Source of the DNA: an uncultured Acetatifactor sp.
Lineage (GTDB): Bacteria; Bacillota; Clostridia; Lachnospirales; Lachnospiraceae
Reading direction: 5' to 3'
DNA length: 64,000 nucleotides
NCBI GenBank assembly: GCA_910577665.1
Contig: CAJTOJ010000015.1
Coordinates: 1-64,000 of the forward strand
The translations under genes and the position numbers were made by a program. This document shows positions 41,315 through 50,470 of this stretch, piece after piece (the first letter of the stretch is position 1; each line of letters opens with the position of its first letter). The notes below the pieces were generated by a model, which saw nothing but the letters and a program-made list of their open reading frames with translations, searched no databases and was not told where the DNA came from.

Positions 41315-41372
41315 AAAATCTTAATTTTGCTGTCATTTTGGTGACTGCATCGGATTCCTATGGTAAAATTGG

Positions 41373-41462
41373 TAAAAGCTGAAACATAAAGATCTTGTTT
41401 CAGCTTCTGATTCCATGTGCGCTGTTGCGCAATATATAATGTAAAATGCTGAAACACAAAGA
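41373..41462 (+). promoter_or_regulatory. leader with mutually exclusive stems before the DUF3048 gene
   Basis: A 20-nt direct repeat (TAAAAGCTGAAACA, tail AAAGA) occurs at 41373-41392 and 41442-41462. Between them lies TGTTTCAGCT (41396-41405), which can pair perfectly with the first copy (10 bp, 9-nt loop) or with the second (9 bp). The second copy is directly before the AGGAG ribosome site (41466-41470). A small GCGC hairpin sits in the middle. The switch idea is inference. Confidence 0.45.
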
Positions 41463-41478
41463 CATAGGAGAAAGTTAT

Positions 41479-42639
41479 ATGGGCAAAATGAAAAACGGGC
41501 TGCTTCTGGCTCTCCTGGCCATGTGCCTTACTGCCTGCGGCCCCAGCCATACATCCGAGCCAGATCCATCTGCTTCAGAATCCGAATCTGATACGCCTTC
41601 CCATGTACCCATGCCGGAAGTGCCATCCCCGTCCCCCACCTCCACAGGATCCGCCCCGGTGGACGATTCTCTTCCGCCCAGGGCCGGTATGGTGCGCAGC
41701 CGCCTTACCAATGAGTGGGTGGATTCCCAGGTGGCAGCCACCAGGCCCATTGCCGTGATGATCCCCAATGAAATTGCTGCAGTTCCTCACTATCATCTCT
41801 CGGAGGCATCTGTTCTTTATGAAGCCAACACAGAGGGGCGGACCACCCGGCTGATGGCCATCTATGAGGACTGGGAGAAACTGGACAAAATCGGCAATAT
41901 CCGGAGCCTCCGTTCCTATTATGCCTATTGGGCTTTTGAATGGGACGCCTTTATCGTTCATTACGGAGGTCCGTTTTTCATCAATGACCTAATGGCAGAG
42001 CCTACCACCCAGCATGTGGATGGCCTGGGAACAGATGGTGACGCTTTTTTCCGGTCCAACGACCGCGAAAAGCCGCACAATGTCTACGCCACCGGCAGCA
42101 GACTGGCCGATGCCATCTACCGGAAAGAATATCCCATGGAGTACCGGGAACTATGTGAAGAGCATCATTACCGCTTTACCTCCAAGGCAAGTCCCAATAT
42201 CCTGTCCCAGTATGGAAAGGACGCCAAGAATGCCACCTACATTGACATGTCCGGCTGCTATCCCCTGACCAGGTGCTATTTTGAGTACAATGAGAATGAC
42301 GGACTCTACTACCGCTCCCAGCATCTGGCTGGCGGCACGGACGGTCCCCATGTGGACGCAGCAACCGGTCAGCAGCTGGCCTTCAAAAACATTCTGGTGC
42401 AGACCGTGAAATGGGAAGACCTGGGACTTGACCAGGGTTATATGGTATTCCAATGCCACGATACCACCAGGGACGGCTGGTTTTTCACCAATGGCAAGGG
42501 AATCCATGTAACCTGGGAGAAGACCTCAGACTACGGTGCCACAAGGTATTATGACGACAACGGGAATGAAGTAATCCTGAATACAGGAAAAACCATGGTC
42601 TGCGTGATCCAGGAAGGCAATAATTTCACTTTCCGGTAA
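41479..42639 (+). CDS. DUF3048 domain lipoprotein (YerB-like)
   Basis: This 386-residue extracellular lipoprotein has the signal peptide LLLALLAMCLTAC with the lipobox Cys at residue 20. A Ser/Pro/Glu-rich linker (about 21-70) leads to the DUF3048 domain: RPIAVMIPNEIAAVPHYHLS, then VLYEANTEGRTTRLMAIYED and IGNIRSLRSYYAYWAFEWDA, with the C-terminal half including KTMVCVIQEGNNFTF. Function of the domain is not settled. ATG 41479 has AGGAG 8 nt upstream. The gene converges with leuA over a bidirectional terminator. Confidence 0.87.
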   Translation: MGKMKNGLLLALLAMCLTACGPSHTSEPDPSASESESDTPSHVPMPEVPSPSPTSTGSAPVDDSLPPRAGMVRSRLTNEWVDSQVAATRPIAVMIPNEIAAVPHYHLSEASVLYEANTEGRTTRLMAIYEDWEKLDKIGNIRSLRSYYAYWAFEWDAFIVHYGGPFFINDLMAEPTTQHVDGLGTDGDAFFRSNDREKPHNVYATGSRLADAIYRKEYPMEYRELCEEHHYRFTSKASPNILSQYGKDAKNATYIDMSGCYPLTRCYFEYNENDGLYYRSQHLAGGTDGPHVDAATGQQLAFKNILVQTVKWEDLGLDQGYMVFQCHDTTRDGWFFTNGKGIHVTWEKTSDYGATRYYDDNGNEVILNTGKTMVCVIQEGNNFTFR

Positions 42640-42704
42640 TCTGAAACGTGTCGTCAACAAGCTATCTGTACACTTTACATCCAGGATCAAATCAGACCTG
42701 CAAT

Positions 42705-42744
42705 CATAAAATGACGGCTGCATATATGCAGCCGTCATTTTATG
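42705..42744. terminator. bidirectional intrinsic terminator
   Basis: A perfect 40-bp palindrome runs from CATAAAATGACGGCTGCA to its reverse complement, with TATA at the centre. A-rich and T-rich flanks on each arm make it work in both directions: for the DUF3048 gene (+) and for leuA (-), which converge here. Confidence 0.88.
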
Positions 42745-42760
42745 AAAGAGTATTTGCTTC

Positions 42761-44434
42761 CTATACCAGTTCCAGCCGGTTTATCGCAGAGAAAATGGCC
42801 CTTACAGAAGCCCGTGTGATATTGGAACTTACCCCCACACCGTATGTAACCCTGCCTGTCTCCCCATCCAGAAGATGGATATAGGCTGCTGCCTGGGAAT
42901 TGGCTCCGCTCTGTAGGGCATGTTCCTCATAATCCAGCACTTTGATGGAGAGTGCCAGTTCGTGGCTCAGCCCCCGCTGCACCGCGTCTATGGGTCCGTT
43001 TCCAACTGCAGTAAAGGTCTTTGGGGCCCCATGTAAGGTATACTCCACTTCCACCCTGGTATCAAAATCCGTCTTCACCTGGCCACTTATGTCTGTAATA
43101 TGCAGCCTGCGGAAGTGGACGGGTTCCTTCCGGTTCAGATAGGTCTCCCGGAAACTGTCCATGATCTGGTCCGGGGTCACTTCCCCCTGCTTCTCGGATA
43201 TGGCCTGTATCACATTGGCAAATTCCTTGTGCATGGCTTTGGGCAGCTTAAAGCCAAAATAAGTATCCATGATAAACGCCACACCACCCTTGCCGGACTG
43301 GGAATTGATCCGCACGATGGGCTCGTATTCCCTGCCGATATCCGAGGGGTCAATGGGCAGATAGGGCACCTGCCAGATCCGGCTTCCCCGCTCCTTCATG
43401 GCATGTACACCTTTGTTGATGGCATCCTGGTGGGAACCCGAAAAGGCCGTAAACACCAGCTTGCCCGCATATGGATGCCTGGGATGGATGGGCAGCTTAC
43501 AACATCTCTCATAGATTTCAATGATCTCATTGATCCTCTCCAGGTGCAGTCTGGGATCAATACCCTGGGAGAACATATTATAGGCAATGTTCACAATGTC
43601 CACATTTCCTGTGCGTTCCCCATTGCCAAACAGAGTCCCTTCCACGCGGTCAGCTCCTGCCAGCAATGCCAGTTCCGCACTGGCCACACCGGTTCCCCTG
43701 TCGTTGTGGGGATGGATACTTACCACAACGCTCTCCCTGTTGTCCAGGTGACGGATCATCCACTCAATCTGGTCTGCATAAACATTGGGCGTATTCATCT
43801 CTACCGTGGAGGGCAGGTTGATGATCATGGGGTTCTCTGGATCCGGCTGCCAGGTATGGATCACTGCATTGCAGATCTCCAGGGCATAGTCCAGCTCCGT
43901 GCCTGTAAAGCTCTCAGGGGAATATTCCAGAATAATTTTTCCTGGAAATGCAGCCGCTCGCTCCTTTACCATCTGAGTGCCTTTTACAGCAATCTCCGTG
44001 ATATGTTCTTTGTCCATGTGGAACACCACGTCCCTCTGGAGGGTGGAGGTAGAATTGTAAATGTGCACAATAGCCTGCTTACAGCCCTGTATGGACTCAA
44101 ACGTCCTGTCAATGAGCTCCTCCCTGCACTGGGTCAGCACCTGTACTACCACATCATCCGGAATCAGCCTGCGGTCCACCAGCTGCCGCAGGAAATCATA
44201 TTCTATCTGACTGGCCGCCGGGAATCCGATCTCAATCTCCTTGAACCCCAGCCCGATCAGAAACTGGAACATTTCTATCTTCTCTTCCACTATCATTGGG
44301 TCGATCAGCGCCTGGTTACCGTCCCGCAGATCAACACTACACCATACCGGCGCACTGTTGATCTCCCTGGAAGGCCATTCCCGCTCCGGATACTCTACCA
44401 CAGGATTCTTCTGGTATTTCTGATAATTCAACAC
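42761..44434 (-). CDS. leuA: 2-isopropylmalate synthase
   Basis: This 557-residue enzyme condenses acetyl-CoA and 2-oxoisovalerate, the first step to leucine. The DRE-TIM core has WCSVDLRDGNQALIDPM, the metal-binding HPHNDRGTGVASAE region and GNGERTGNVDIVNI. The C-terminal regulatory domain (about 430-557) binds leucine in the family. The long form with LNYQKYQKNPVVEYPEREWP resembles the actinobacterial-type (LeuA2) subgroup. I start at GTG 44434 with GGGAG 7 nt upstream and 4 bp after the HPr-like stop. No leucine attenuator is visible, since the promoter must lie upstream of the HPr-like gene. Confidence 0.95.
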   Translation of the reverse strand: MLNYQKYQKNPVVEYPEREWPSREINSAPVWCSVDLRDGNQALIDPMIVEEKIEMFQFLIGLGFKEIEIGFPAASQIEYDFLRQLVDRRLIPDDVVVQVLTQCREELIDRTFESIQGCKQAIVHIYNSTSTLQRDVVFHMDKEHITEIAVKGTQMVKERAAAFPGKIILEYSPESFTGTELDYALEICNAVIHTWQPDPENPMIINLPSTVEMNTPNVYADQIEWMIRHLDNRESVVVSIHPHNDRGTGVASAELALLAGADRVEGTLFGNGERTGNVDIVNIAYNMFSQGIDPRLHLERINEIIEIYERCCKLPIHPRHPYAGKLVFTAFSGSHQDAINKGVHAMKERGSRIWQVPYLPIDPSDIGREYEPIVRINSQSGKGGVAFIMDTYFGFKLPKAMHKEFANVIQAISEKQGEVTPDQIMDSFRETYLNRKEPVHFRRLHITDISGQVKTDFDTRVEVEYTLHGAPKTFTAVGNGPIDAVQRGLSHELALSIKVLDYEEHALQSGANSQAAAYIHLLDGETGRVTYGVGVSSNITRASVRAIFSAINRLELV

Positions 44435-44438
44435 TGTC

Positions 44439-44702
44439 CTACTCCCCCAATCCGCTCTCCACCGCCTGGACAAGTGTATCCAGTGCTTCCTGTTCATCCT
44501 CGCCCTCACAGACAAATTCGATCTCGTCCCCGCACTTCACGCAGGCCCCCAGTACGCTCAGCACGCTCTTGGCATTGGCTGTGCTATCCCTGAATGTGAA
44601 AGTGATCAGCGATTTAAACTGCATTGCTTCCTTGCACAGAATCCCTGCCGGCCTCAGATGCAGGCCAGTCGGATTCTTGATGACTACTTTCCGGCTTACC
44701 AT
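44439..44702 (-). CDS. HPr family phosphocarrier protein
   Basis: This 87-residue protein has the phospho-acceptor His15 in NPTGLHLRPAGIL and the regulatory serine in NAKSVLSVLGA, aligning with HPr Ser46. The residue after His is Leu instead of the Ala usual in PTS HPr. In the family, His is phosphorylated by enzyme I for sugar uptake; Ser phosphorylation links to carbon control. It lies between glmM and leuA, 4 bp before leuA, an odd partner for a PTS protein. It could be a paralogue with a regulatory role. Confidence 0.92.
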   Translation of the reverse strand: MVSRKVVIKNPTGLHLRPAGILCKEAMQFKSLITFTFRDSTANAKSVLSVLGACVKCGDEIEFVCEGEDEQEALDTLVQAVESGLGE

Positions 44703-44823
44703 TAACCTTCCCTCCGTTCCTTCCCAGACTTCCCGCCATGCCGCCTTGCATTACAGACAGTCAACGAAAACGTCTCCCTTGTGTTCCCTCCATGTGCAGC
44801 CCCACCCCTTTTAACAGCCTGGA

Positions 44824-46173
44824 TCAGACAATCACTTCCTGGATCAGGTTCGCCAGTTTTTCGGCTTCCCTGCTGATCTCCTGCTGGTCTTTTCCTTCTA
44901 TCATCACACGCACCAGTGGTTCTGTCCCCGAAGGCCTGATCAGCACCCTGCCTTCCCCGGCAAAGCGCTCTTCCAGATCCTTGATGGCATCTGCCACCTG
45001 GGGATATTCCATGTAGCTTTCTTTCTTGTGGTTTGGTACCCTGGCGCTGACCAGGGCCTGGGGCAGCACCTCCATTACCGTAGCCAGTTCAGAAAGGCTC
45101 TTACCCGTCTCCACCATTACCTGCAACAGATGCAGGGCACTGAGCAGACCATCTCCGGTGGTATTCTCATCCAGGAAGATAATATGTCCGGACTGCTCTC
45201 CGCCCAGGCTGGATCCGATCTCCTTCATGCGCTCCAGCACATAACGGTCTCCCACCCTGGTCTTCTCTATATGCAACCCGTTTTTCTGGCCCATAAGGAA
45301 AAATCCCAGGTTGCTCATCACCGTTGCCACAATGGTATTATCTTTCAAGGTTCCCTTTTCTTTCATATAGCAGCCAATTATAGCCATGATCTGATCCCCG
45401 TCTACCACTTGACCATTCTCGTCCACAGCCATAAGTCTGTCGGCGTCTCCGTCAAAAGCAAGACCCACGTGGGCTTTTTCACGCACCACCCTGCCTTGCA
45501 GTTCCTCCATGTGGGTAGAGCCGCAATTCAAGTTGATGTTGGTTCCGTCCGGATTGTTGTGGATGGCAATCACATCCCCCCCCAGATCCTTCAGTGCCTC
45601 CACAGAAGTCACATAGGAAGCCCCCTCTGCACAGTCTACCACAATCTTCATTCCCCGCAGATCTACAGGCACCGCTGTAATGGAATGATTGATATATTCC
45701 TCCCTGGCATCTGTGCGATATTTGATCTTGCCCACCCCTGTGCCAATCGGAAAATTCACATCGGCCATATTGCTGTGTATCAAAGCTTCAATCTCGTCCT
45801 CCAGGGCATCCGGAAGCTTATAGCCATCCCCATCAAAAAACTTGATACCGTTGGACTCCACCGGATTGTGGGAAGCAGAAATCACCACACCTGCATCCAC
45901 CCGGTACTTTTTCGTCAGATATGCTACCGCAGGCGTAGGCAGAATTCCCAGATAGATACAGTTTGCTCCTACGGAACAGGCTCCTGCCATCAAGGCATTA
46001 GCCAACATATCCCCCGAAATGCGTGTGTCACACCCCACCATAATGGTAGGTTTGTGCTTTTTCTCCTTGGTAAGCACATAAGCACCAGCCTGCCCCAGTT
46101 GCATTGCCAAAAGGGGAGGCAGTTCCTCGTTTGCAACCCCTCTCACACCATCTGTTCCAAATAATCTGGCCAT
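44824..46173 (-). CDS. glmM: phosphoglucosamine mutase
   Basis: This 449-residue enzyme makes glucosamine 1-phosphate for peptidoglycan. It has the phosphoserine motif AGVVISASHNPVESNGIKFF, the metal loop AFDGDADRLM, and the phosphate-binding GRVLIRPSGTEPLVRVMIEG. Full length. It follows cdaR by 2 bp, so the cdaA-cdaR-glmM unit typical of Firmicutes is complete. GlmM is known to bind and inhibit CdaA in several species. Confidence 0.97.
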   Translation of the reverse strand: MARLFGTDGVRGVANEELPPLLAMQLGQAGAYVLTKEKKHKPTIMVGCDTRISGDMLANALMAGACSVGANCIYLGILPTPAVAYLTKKYRVDAGVVISASHNPVESNGIKFFDGDGYKLPDALEDEIEALIHSNMADVNFPIGTGVGKIKYRTDAREEYINHSITAVPVDLRGMKIVVDCAEGASYVTSVEALKDLGGDVIAIHNNPDGTNINLNCGSTHMEELQGRVVREKAHVGLAFDGDADRLMAVDENGQVVDGDQIMAIIGCYMKEKGTLKDNTIVATVMSNLGFFLMGQKNGLHIEKTRVGDRYVLERMKEIGSSLGGEQSGHIIFLDENTTGDGLLSALHLLQVMVETGKSLSELATVMEVLPQALVSARVPNHKKESYMEYPQVADAIKDLEERFAGEGRVLIRPSGTEPLVRVMIEGKDQQEISREAEKLANLIQEVIV

Positions 46174-46175
46174 CT

Positions 46176-47468
46176 CTACATATCCTCCACTTCATCCTGT
46201 TTTACAATCGTTATCCTAACCTCAGGCTGCTGTTCTATCACAACATTACCAGGCAATGTGAACGTAACCGGAACAGAATAGAGCCCTGCTGAAAGTTCCT
46301 CCATCTCTTCCCTTGCCATCCATGCGGCAATGTCTATGGTACCTGTAAGGCTTTCCGCCGTCACTGCGCGGACATTCTGTTCCAGGCCGGAGATCCGCAG
46401 CACATATGCCTCCTCCTGGTCTATCTGTTCTACCTCAAATCCTTCCGGTACATTCTGGATGGAAAGACGTGCTCCCGGTATCTCCAGATTCCTTGTCACT
46501 ACGGGTTCAATGTGTATGGTGACTTTCACATTCCCATTAAAGCTACTGTCCGCAAGACTCACATTGTCCGGCAGATAGTCCTTGATATTGACCGTCTTCA
46601 CCACAGTCTCAGTCGCACCGCTGATGTCCAGTACCTCCTGGGGAATGGTTATCCTGGTCACCTGGTTCAGGGCGTAGGATGTGCCTGCCAACATTACATT
46701 GGAAGGTTCACAAGTAATCACACCTGTCTCCAGGAAGCCGTCTGCCGGTGTTCCTGTCACATCAAGCACAAGCGGAACTTCCTTCAGCGCAAGTACCGGA
46801 ACAGATACATGTACATGGGCCTCACTCAGTTTCACAGCTGGCAGATCCAGCCGGTTATCTTCCCCATCGTATAACAGGATATCCCCATTCAACGACATAT
46901 CAGAAGACGCCCCCGATACATCCACATTAATCTGGGCATAGCTGATTTTCTCCACAGCTGTCTGGGGACCCGTCACCTCGATCCGATTCAGATCCAGCTG
47001 GATCCTGCCCACCATATATCCCTCTGCCGGTTCCCCGGTAGTAACACAACTCACCCGCACCAGTTTGCTGGCCTTCTCGTCCACATTCAGCTTTACCACA
47101 CTGGAGGCCGGAATCCCCTCAATAGTATACTCTGACCCTGCATTCAATATAGAATATGTGATAGGTATGGTGTTAATGTCTGTCAGTCTGCTCATATCAG
47201 CCTCTGCTATGATATCAGAAGCCTGTATGTCCTTGATGATACTCTTTGGAGCACGTACCGACACCCGGACCCGGTTGGTGTTGTCCAGCACCTCATACAC
47301 CTTGTTCCCCTCCTCCAGTAGCTCCGTGTTCACAAGTGTCACCGGAATATTGGAAAAAGTCCGCGTCTCCTTGGGATCATTGATGGCAACCACCAGGAAC
47401 CAGAGAACGCAGGCAAGTAGCAGGGATGCAATCTTCAGCCCCCAGTTACGGAATATTCTTTTTCTCAT
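46176..47468 (-). CDS. cdaR: CdaA regulatory protein CdaR (YbbR domains)
   Basis: This 430-residue protein has an N-terminal membrane anchor (WGLKIASLLLACVLWFLVVA) followed by about four YbbR-like beta domains outside the cell (repeating NIPVTLVNTE..., ASSVVKLNVDEKASK, IPQEVLDISGATETV patterns). It controls the diadenylate cyclase CdaA. Its start overlaps cdaA by 23 bp, so they are coupled. Confidence 0.94.
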   Translation of the reverse strand: MRKRIFRNWGLKIASLLLACVLWFLVVAINDPKETRTFSNIPVTLVNTELLEEGNKVYEVLDNTNRVRVSVRAPKSIIKDIQASDIIAEADMSRLTDINTIPITYSILNAGSEYTIEGIPASSVVKLNVDEKASKLVRVSCVTTGEPAEGYMVGRIQLDLNRIEVTGPQTAVEKISYAQINVDVSGASSDMSLNGDILLYDGEDNRLDLPAVKLSEAHVHVSVPVLALKEVPLVLDVTGTPADGFLETGVITCEPSNVMLAGTSYALNQVTRITIPQEVLDISGATETVVKTVNIKDYLPDNVSLADSSFNGNVKVTIHIEPVVTRNLEIPGARLSIQNVPEGFEVEQIDQEEAYVLRISGLEQNVRAVTAESLTGTIDIAAWMAREEMEELSAGLYSVPVTFTLPGNVVIEQQPEVRITIVKQDEVEDM

Positions 47469-48336
47469 TCTTACTCCTGCCCCTTCCCATCCATATGTGT
47501 TTACCCTTGGCCTTTTTTTCCTCCGAACCTCCCTCCAGCATCTGAAGCAGCCTGGTCTTCAAGGCTTCCCCGGTGAGATTTCTGGTCAGTTCCCCCTCAT
47601 TGGCCACGCTGATATGTCCTGTCTCCTCAGAGACGATCACTGTCACGGAATCTGTGGCTTCCGATATGCCTACGCCTGCCCGGTGCCTGGTTCCCAGTTC
47701 TTTGCTCAGTCCCAGATTGTCAGACAAAGGCAGATAGCAGGTGGCAGATGTCACCCTGTTCCCGCGGATAATTACCGCACCATCATGGAGTGGCGTGTTA
47801 TGTTCAAATATGTTGATGAGAAGCTGGCTGGTTACTATGCCATCCACTTCGATACCCGTGCGCTCATAGTCTTTCAGAGCCACTGTCTGTTCGATCACAA
47901 TCAGCGCCCCTGTCTTCACCTTGCCCATCTCCACACAGGCTTTGGTGATCTCATTCACAGTCTTTTCCGAAAAAGCACTGTTCTCCCTGCGGGCAGCATC
48001 GGAAAACAATGCCGATGGAAAGAAATTCTTCTTCCCCAGATCCTCCAGGGCATGACGCAATTCCGGCTGCATGACTACAATAATGGCTGTCACCACAAAT
48101 CCCAGTGCATTCTGGGCCACCCACAAAATCGTAGTCATATCCAGGAAGAAGGCTACCACCAGGAACACACAGATCAGAATCAGGCCCCGCAGCAGAAGCC
48201 AGGCCCTGGTGGTCTTCATCCAGTCCAGGATATAATACAGCAGAACCGTGATAATCAAGATCTCCAGGACATCGCGCCAGTCTATTGTAGGTGCATAACT
48301 TTTAACATAATCAACAGCAGTATCAAACCATTGCAT
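47446..48336 (-). CDS. cdaA: diadenylate cyclase CdaA
   Basis: This 296-residue membrane enzyme makes c-di-AMP from two ATP. Three membrane helices occupy residues about 20-90 (LEILIITVLLYYILDWMKTT, WLLLRGLILICVFLVVAFFL, ILWVAQNALGFVVTAIIVVM). The DAC domain has the catalytic DGAVIIRGNRVTSATCYLPL and the nucleotide motif RHRAGVGISEATDSVTVIVS. C-terminal basic tail (KAKGKHIWMGRGRSKNEKKN). It is the first gene of the cdaA-cdaR-glmM set. Confidence 0.96.
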   Translation of the reverse strand: MQWFDTAVDYVKSYAPTIDWRDVLEILIITVLLYYILDWMKTTRAWLLLRGLILICVFLVVAFFLDMTTILWVAQNALGFVVTAIIVVMQPELRHALEDLGKKNFFPSALFSDAARRENSAFSEKTVNEITKACVEMGKVKTGALIVIEQTVALKDYERTGIEVDGIVTSQLLINIFEHNTPLHDGAVIIRGNRVTSATCYLPLSDNLGLSKELGTRHRAGVGISEATDSVTVIVSEETGHISVANEGELTRNLTGEALKTRLLQMLEGGSEEKKAKGKHIWMGRGRSKNEKKNIP

Positions 48337-48421
48337 TTTCTTCTAGTCTCACTTTTCTGTTTCCATGATAAATGCCTTGACAAGAACCTTGGCAACCGGG
48401 CAGATGTCCTGTAACGGTCTG

Positions 48422-49555
48422 TCAGAACAGATCTTCCTGATCCTGTTCTTCCCGGCTCCCTGGCCGTGCTGTATTCCCCACTGTCACACTCCTGCGGCGG
48501 CCGGAAGACCTGGAACCACCAGATGTCTTGCGCCCTCCCGGTGTATGCTCCGTGGTCACATTCACCGGCCTGTGCTGTCCAGCCTGTCTGGTGCCGGCTC
48601 CTGTAGCTGTTCCTGTCCTGGCATGTTGTGACTGGGAATTGATTTTCTTCACTGTTTTGGTGGAGACCGCTACCGTCATCTTCGGTATGGCCTTCACATA
48701 GTAATAGTATTCGTCATCTTCAAACTGTACCTTTTCCGTGCGGTTGTAATCCACACAAAATCTGAACAATTCCACCACCTTGGCTACTGCCAGTCCCAGA
48801 ACAGAACCCAGCAGCACCCCGCCCACTGATACATTGATATCATAGAGCAGATCCCCCACCAGCAGGACTACAATATTCGTCATTGCCCCTGACACCATCG
48901 CTATGGTCCAGGCATACCCCACAGACATCCTGCGGATCAGATACACCACCAGGATGGCAATGGCAAAAGCTGCAATCATCACCATCATGGATTTGTTCCC
49001 CACGATGCCATCTATGATAAGCCGTATCTTGGCAACAATCTCCGAATCCTCCAGGGTCTTGACGGCAGGTGCATTGTCAATCACCGTCTGGAACAGGAAA
49101 TGCACACAGATACCACATCCCACAGACACTATGGACACAGGGCTACAGGTAAGGCCCACCACCAGAGGTACCACATAGGGAATCTTCATGGCAAAGAGCA
49201 GGGGTGTGAGCACCACCACCAGGGAGTCCCTGGGTGCAAACCGGAAAAACAACAAAAACATCACCAGGTACACACACAGCCCCACCAGGGCAACCTCCAT
49301 GGAAAGGGCATACATATGCAATAGACTAAACAGGGTTGCAAACAATATGATACAGCCTGTGGGCAGAAAAGAACACATCAGCGCCACAATCAGCACTATG
49401 GCAATATTGTCCAGCCGGGTCATATAGCCCATCTGTCCATTCAATGTGTTCAGCACAAGGAACGCCAGCAGGAATTTAATCACAGGCAGGATAAAAATCT
49501 CATACCTGCTGTAAAGAAATTTAATTTTTTCCCGTATTTCCAGTAAACCAGTCAT
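48422..49555 (-). CDS. polytopic membrane protein upstream of cdaA
   Basis: This 377-residue protein has about nine hydrophobic segments between residues 15 and 290, for example YEIFILPVIKFLLAFLVLNT, IAIVLIVALMCSFLPTGCII, SLVVVLTPLLFAMKIPYVVP. A central loop of about 60 residues carries acidic residues (KTLEDSEIVAKIRLIIDGIV). The tail from residue 300 is basic and Gly/Ser-rich with tandem RKTSGGSRSSGRRRSVTV. I do not recognise a named family. ATG 49555 has GGAGG 5 nt upstream. It precedes cdaA by 86 bp in the same direction and may be a partner, which is inference. Confidence 0.7.
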   Translation of the reverse strand: MTGLLEIREKIKFLYSRYEIFILPVIKFLLAFLVLNTLNGQMGYMTRLDNIAIVLIVALMCSFLPTGCIILFATLFSLLHMYALSMEVALVGLCVYLVMFLLFFRFAPRDSLVVVLTPLLFAMKIPYVVPLVVGLTCSPVSIVSVGCGICVHFLFQTVIDNAPAVKTLEDSEIVAKIRLIIDGIVGNKSMMVMIAAFAIAILVVYLIRRMSVGYAWTIAMVSGAMTNIVVLLVGDLLYDINVSVGGVLLGSVLGLAVAKVVELFRFCVDYNRTEKVQFEDDEYYYYVKAIPKMTVAVSTKTVKKINSQSQHARTGTATGAGTRQAGQHRPVNVTTEHTPGGRKTSGGSRSSGRRRSVTVGNTARPGSREEQDQEDLF

Positions 49556-49608
49556 ACAATCCTCCAAAAATGCTATTTACTCTTCCTGTCCTCCGGGCAG
49601 GAAGCGGC

Positions 49609-50004
49609 TTACGCATCCTGGCCACTGTAAAGAGAGGCCAGTTTCTTCAAATTCTGATAATAGCACTTTAAACTTTTTTTCGCACGTATATACCGGTAAG
49701 TACAGACCACATAGGTAATCACCGCATAGCCTGCCACCGTCACGGCATAGTAAAACAGCACCTGTTTGGCAAAGGCAATCAAGTCAATCTTATACAGATC
49801 CTGCATAAATGTCTCAAAGTCATAGAAAATATAAAGTGCAAACACTACCGCAAACGCAATCGTCCCGCTGATAATCGCTTTCAGTATCTGCACGGCAATA
49901 TAGTCGCTGCGGAAATAGTTGCCAATCTTCACATTTTTCCTGCCTTCTCCGGCTTCGTAGGAAGCCATGTGCGTCATCAGGATAATGCGTTCCTCATTCA
50001 GCAT
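49609..50004 (-). CDS. small membrane protein of unknown function
   Basis: This 131-residue protein has two hydrophobic segments (VQILKAIISGTIAFAVVFAL, FYYAVTVAGYAVITYVVCTY) and a short basic C-terminal tail. The N-terminal MTHMASYEAGEGRKNVKIG is soluble. ATG 50004 has AGGAGGAG upstream. It sits between the polytopic membrane protein and yvyF, all the same direction. No family recognised. Confidence 0.65.
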   Translation of the reverse strand: MLNEERIILMTHMASYEAGEGRKNVKIGNYFRSDYIAVQILKAIISGTIAFAVVFALYIFYDFETFMQDLYKIDLIAFAKQVLFYYAVTVAGYAVITYVVCTYRYIRAKKSLKCYYQNLKKLASLYSGQDA

Positions 50005-50022
50005 GATACTCCTCCTATCCCA

Positions 50023-50430
50023 CTATTTCAAGAATCTCATTCTGGGGCCATCCTCATCCTTCCTCTGGGGCTGCACCGGTTTGGACTTCCCATTGCCCAG
50101 GACACTGCTGAGATTCTTTGCCATACTGTTCTTGCACTTTTCACAGTATTTTCCGCTGCGGATAGAAGCCCCGCAGTTATCACAACTTAGTGTAATGGCT
50201 GAATCCGGCGTCACTTCCAGACGATCTTCCCTGAGCCACTGTCTGATCTGTCCGGGATCCACATCACAGGCTTCAGCAACTTCATTGATGCTGGCCCCCT
50301 TGTTCTCCCGGATGTAATCCTTCACCTCCTGGAACTTCGCCTCGGCATTCTCCTTACACATAGGGCAGATTATGGGACCCGAAATATAGTTGAAGATCCG
50401 GCCACAGCTTTTACAATTCCTAATATTCAT
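50023..50430 (-). CDS. yvyF: flagellar operon protein YvyF
   Basis: This 135-residue protein has paired zinc-type cysteines at the N-terminus (NCKSCGRIFNYISGPIICPM, C..C then CPMC) and in the middle (LSCDNCGASIRSGKYCEKCK). A helix-turn-helix-like segment (IRENKGASINEVAEACDVD, then QIRQWLREDR) lies between. It matches the YvyF flagellar operon family, found in Bacillus between comFC and flgM; here flgM is far away at 11668 while comFC is adjacent. The start is ATG 50430 with GGAGG 5 nt upstream. Confidence 0.85.
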   Translation of the reverse strand: MNIRNCKSCGRIFNYISGPIICPMCKENAEAKFQEVKDYIRENKGASINEVAEACDVDPGQIRQWLREDRLEVTPDSAITLSCDNCGASIRSGKYCEKCKNSMAKNLSSVLGNGKSKPVQPQRKDEDGPRMRFLK

Positions 50431-50470
50431 AGTATCCTCCATTTATCCCTGTCAGTATACAGGACTTCCT

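Noticed and set aside
43100..44593. 497-residue open frame on the plus strand opposite leuA
   Set aside because: Antisense to leuA and the HPr-like gene; composition and lack of motifs mark it as a shadow.
45028..46164. 378-residue open frame on the plus strand opposite glmM
   Set aside because: Antisense to glmM with no ribosome site or domain.
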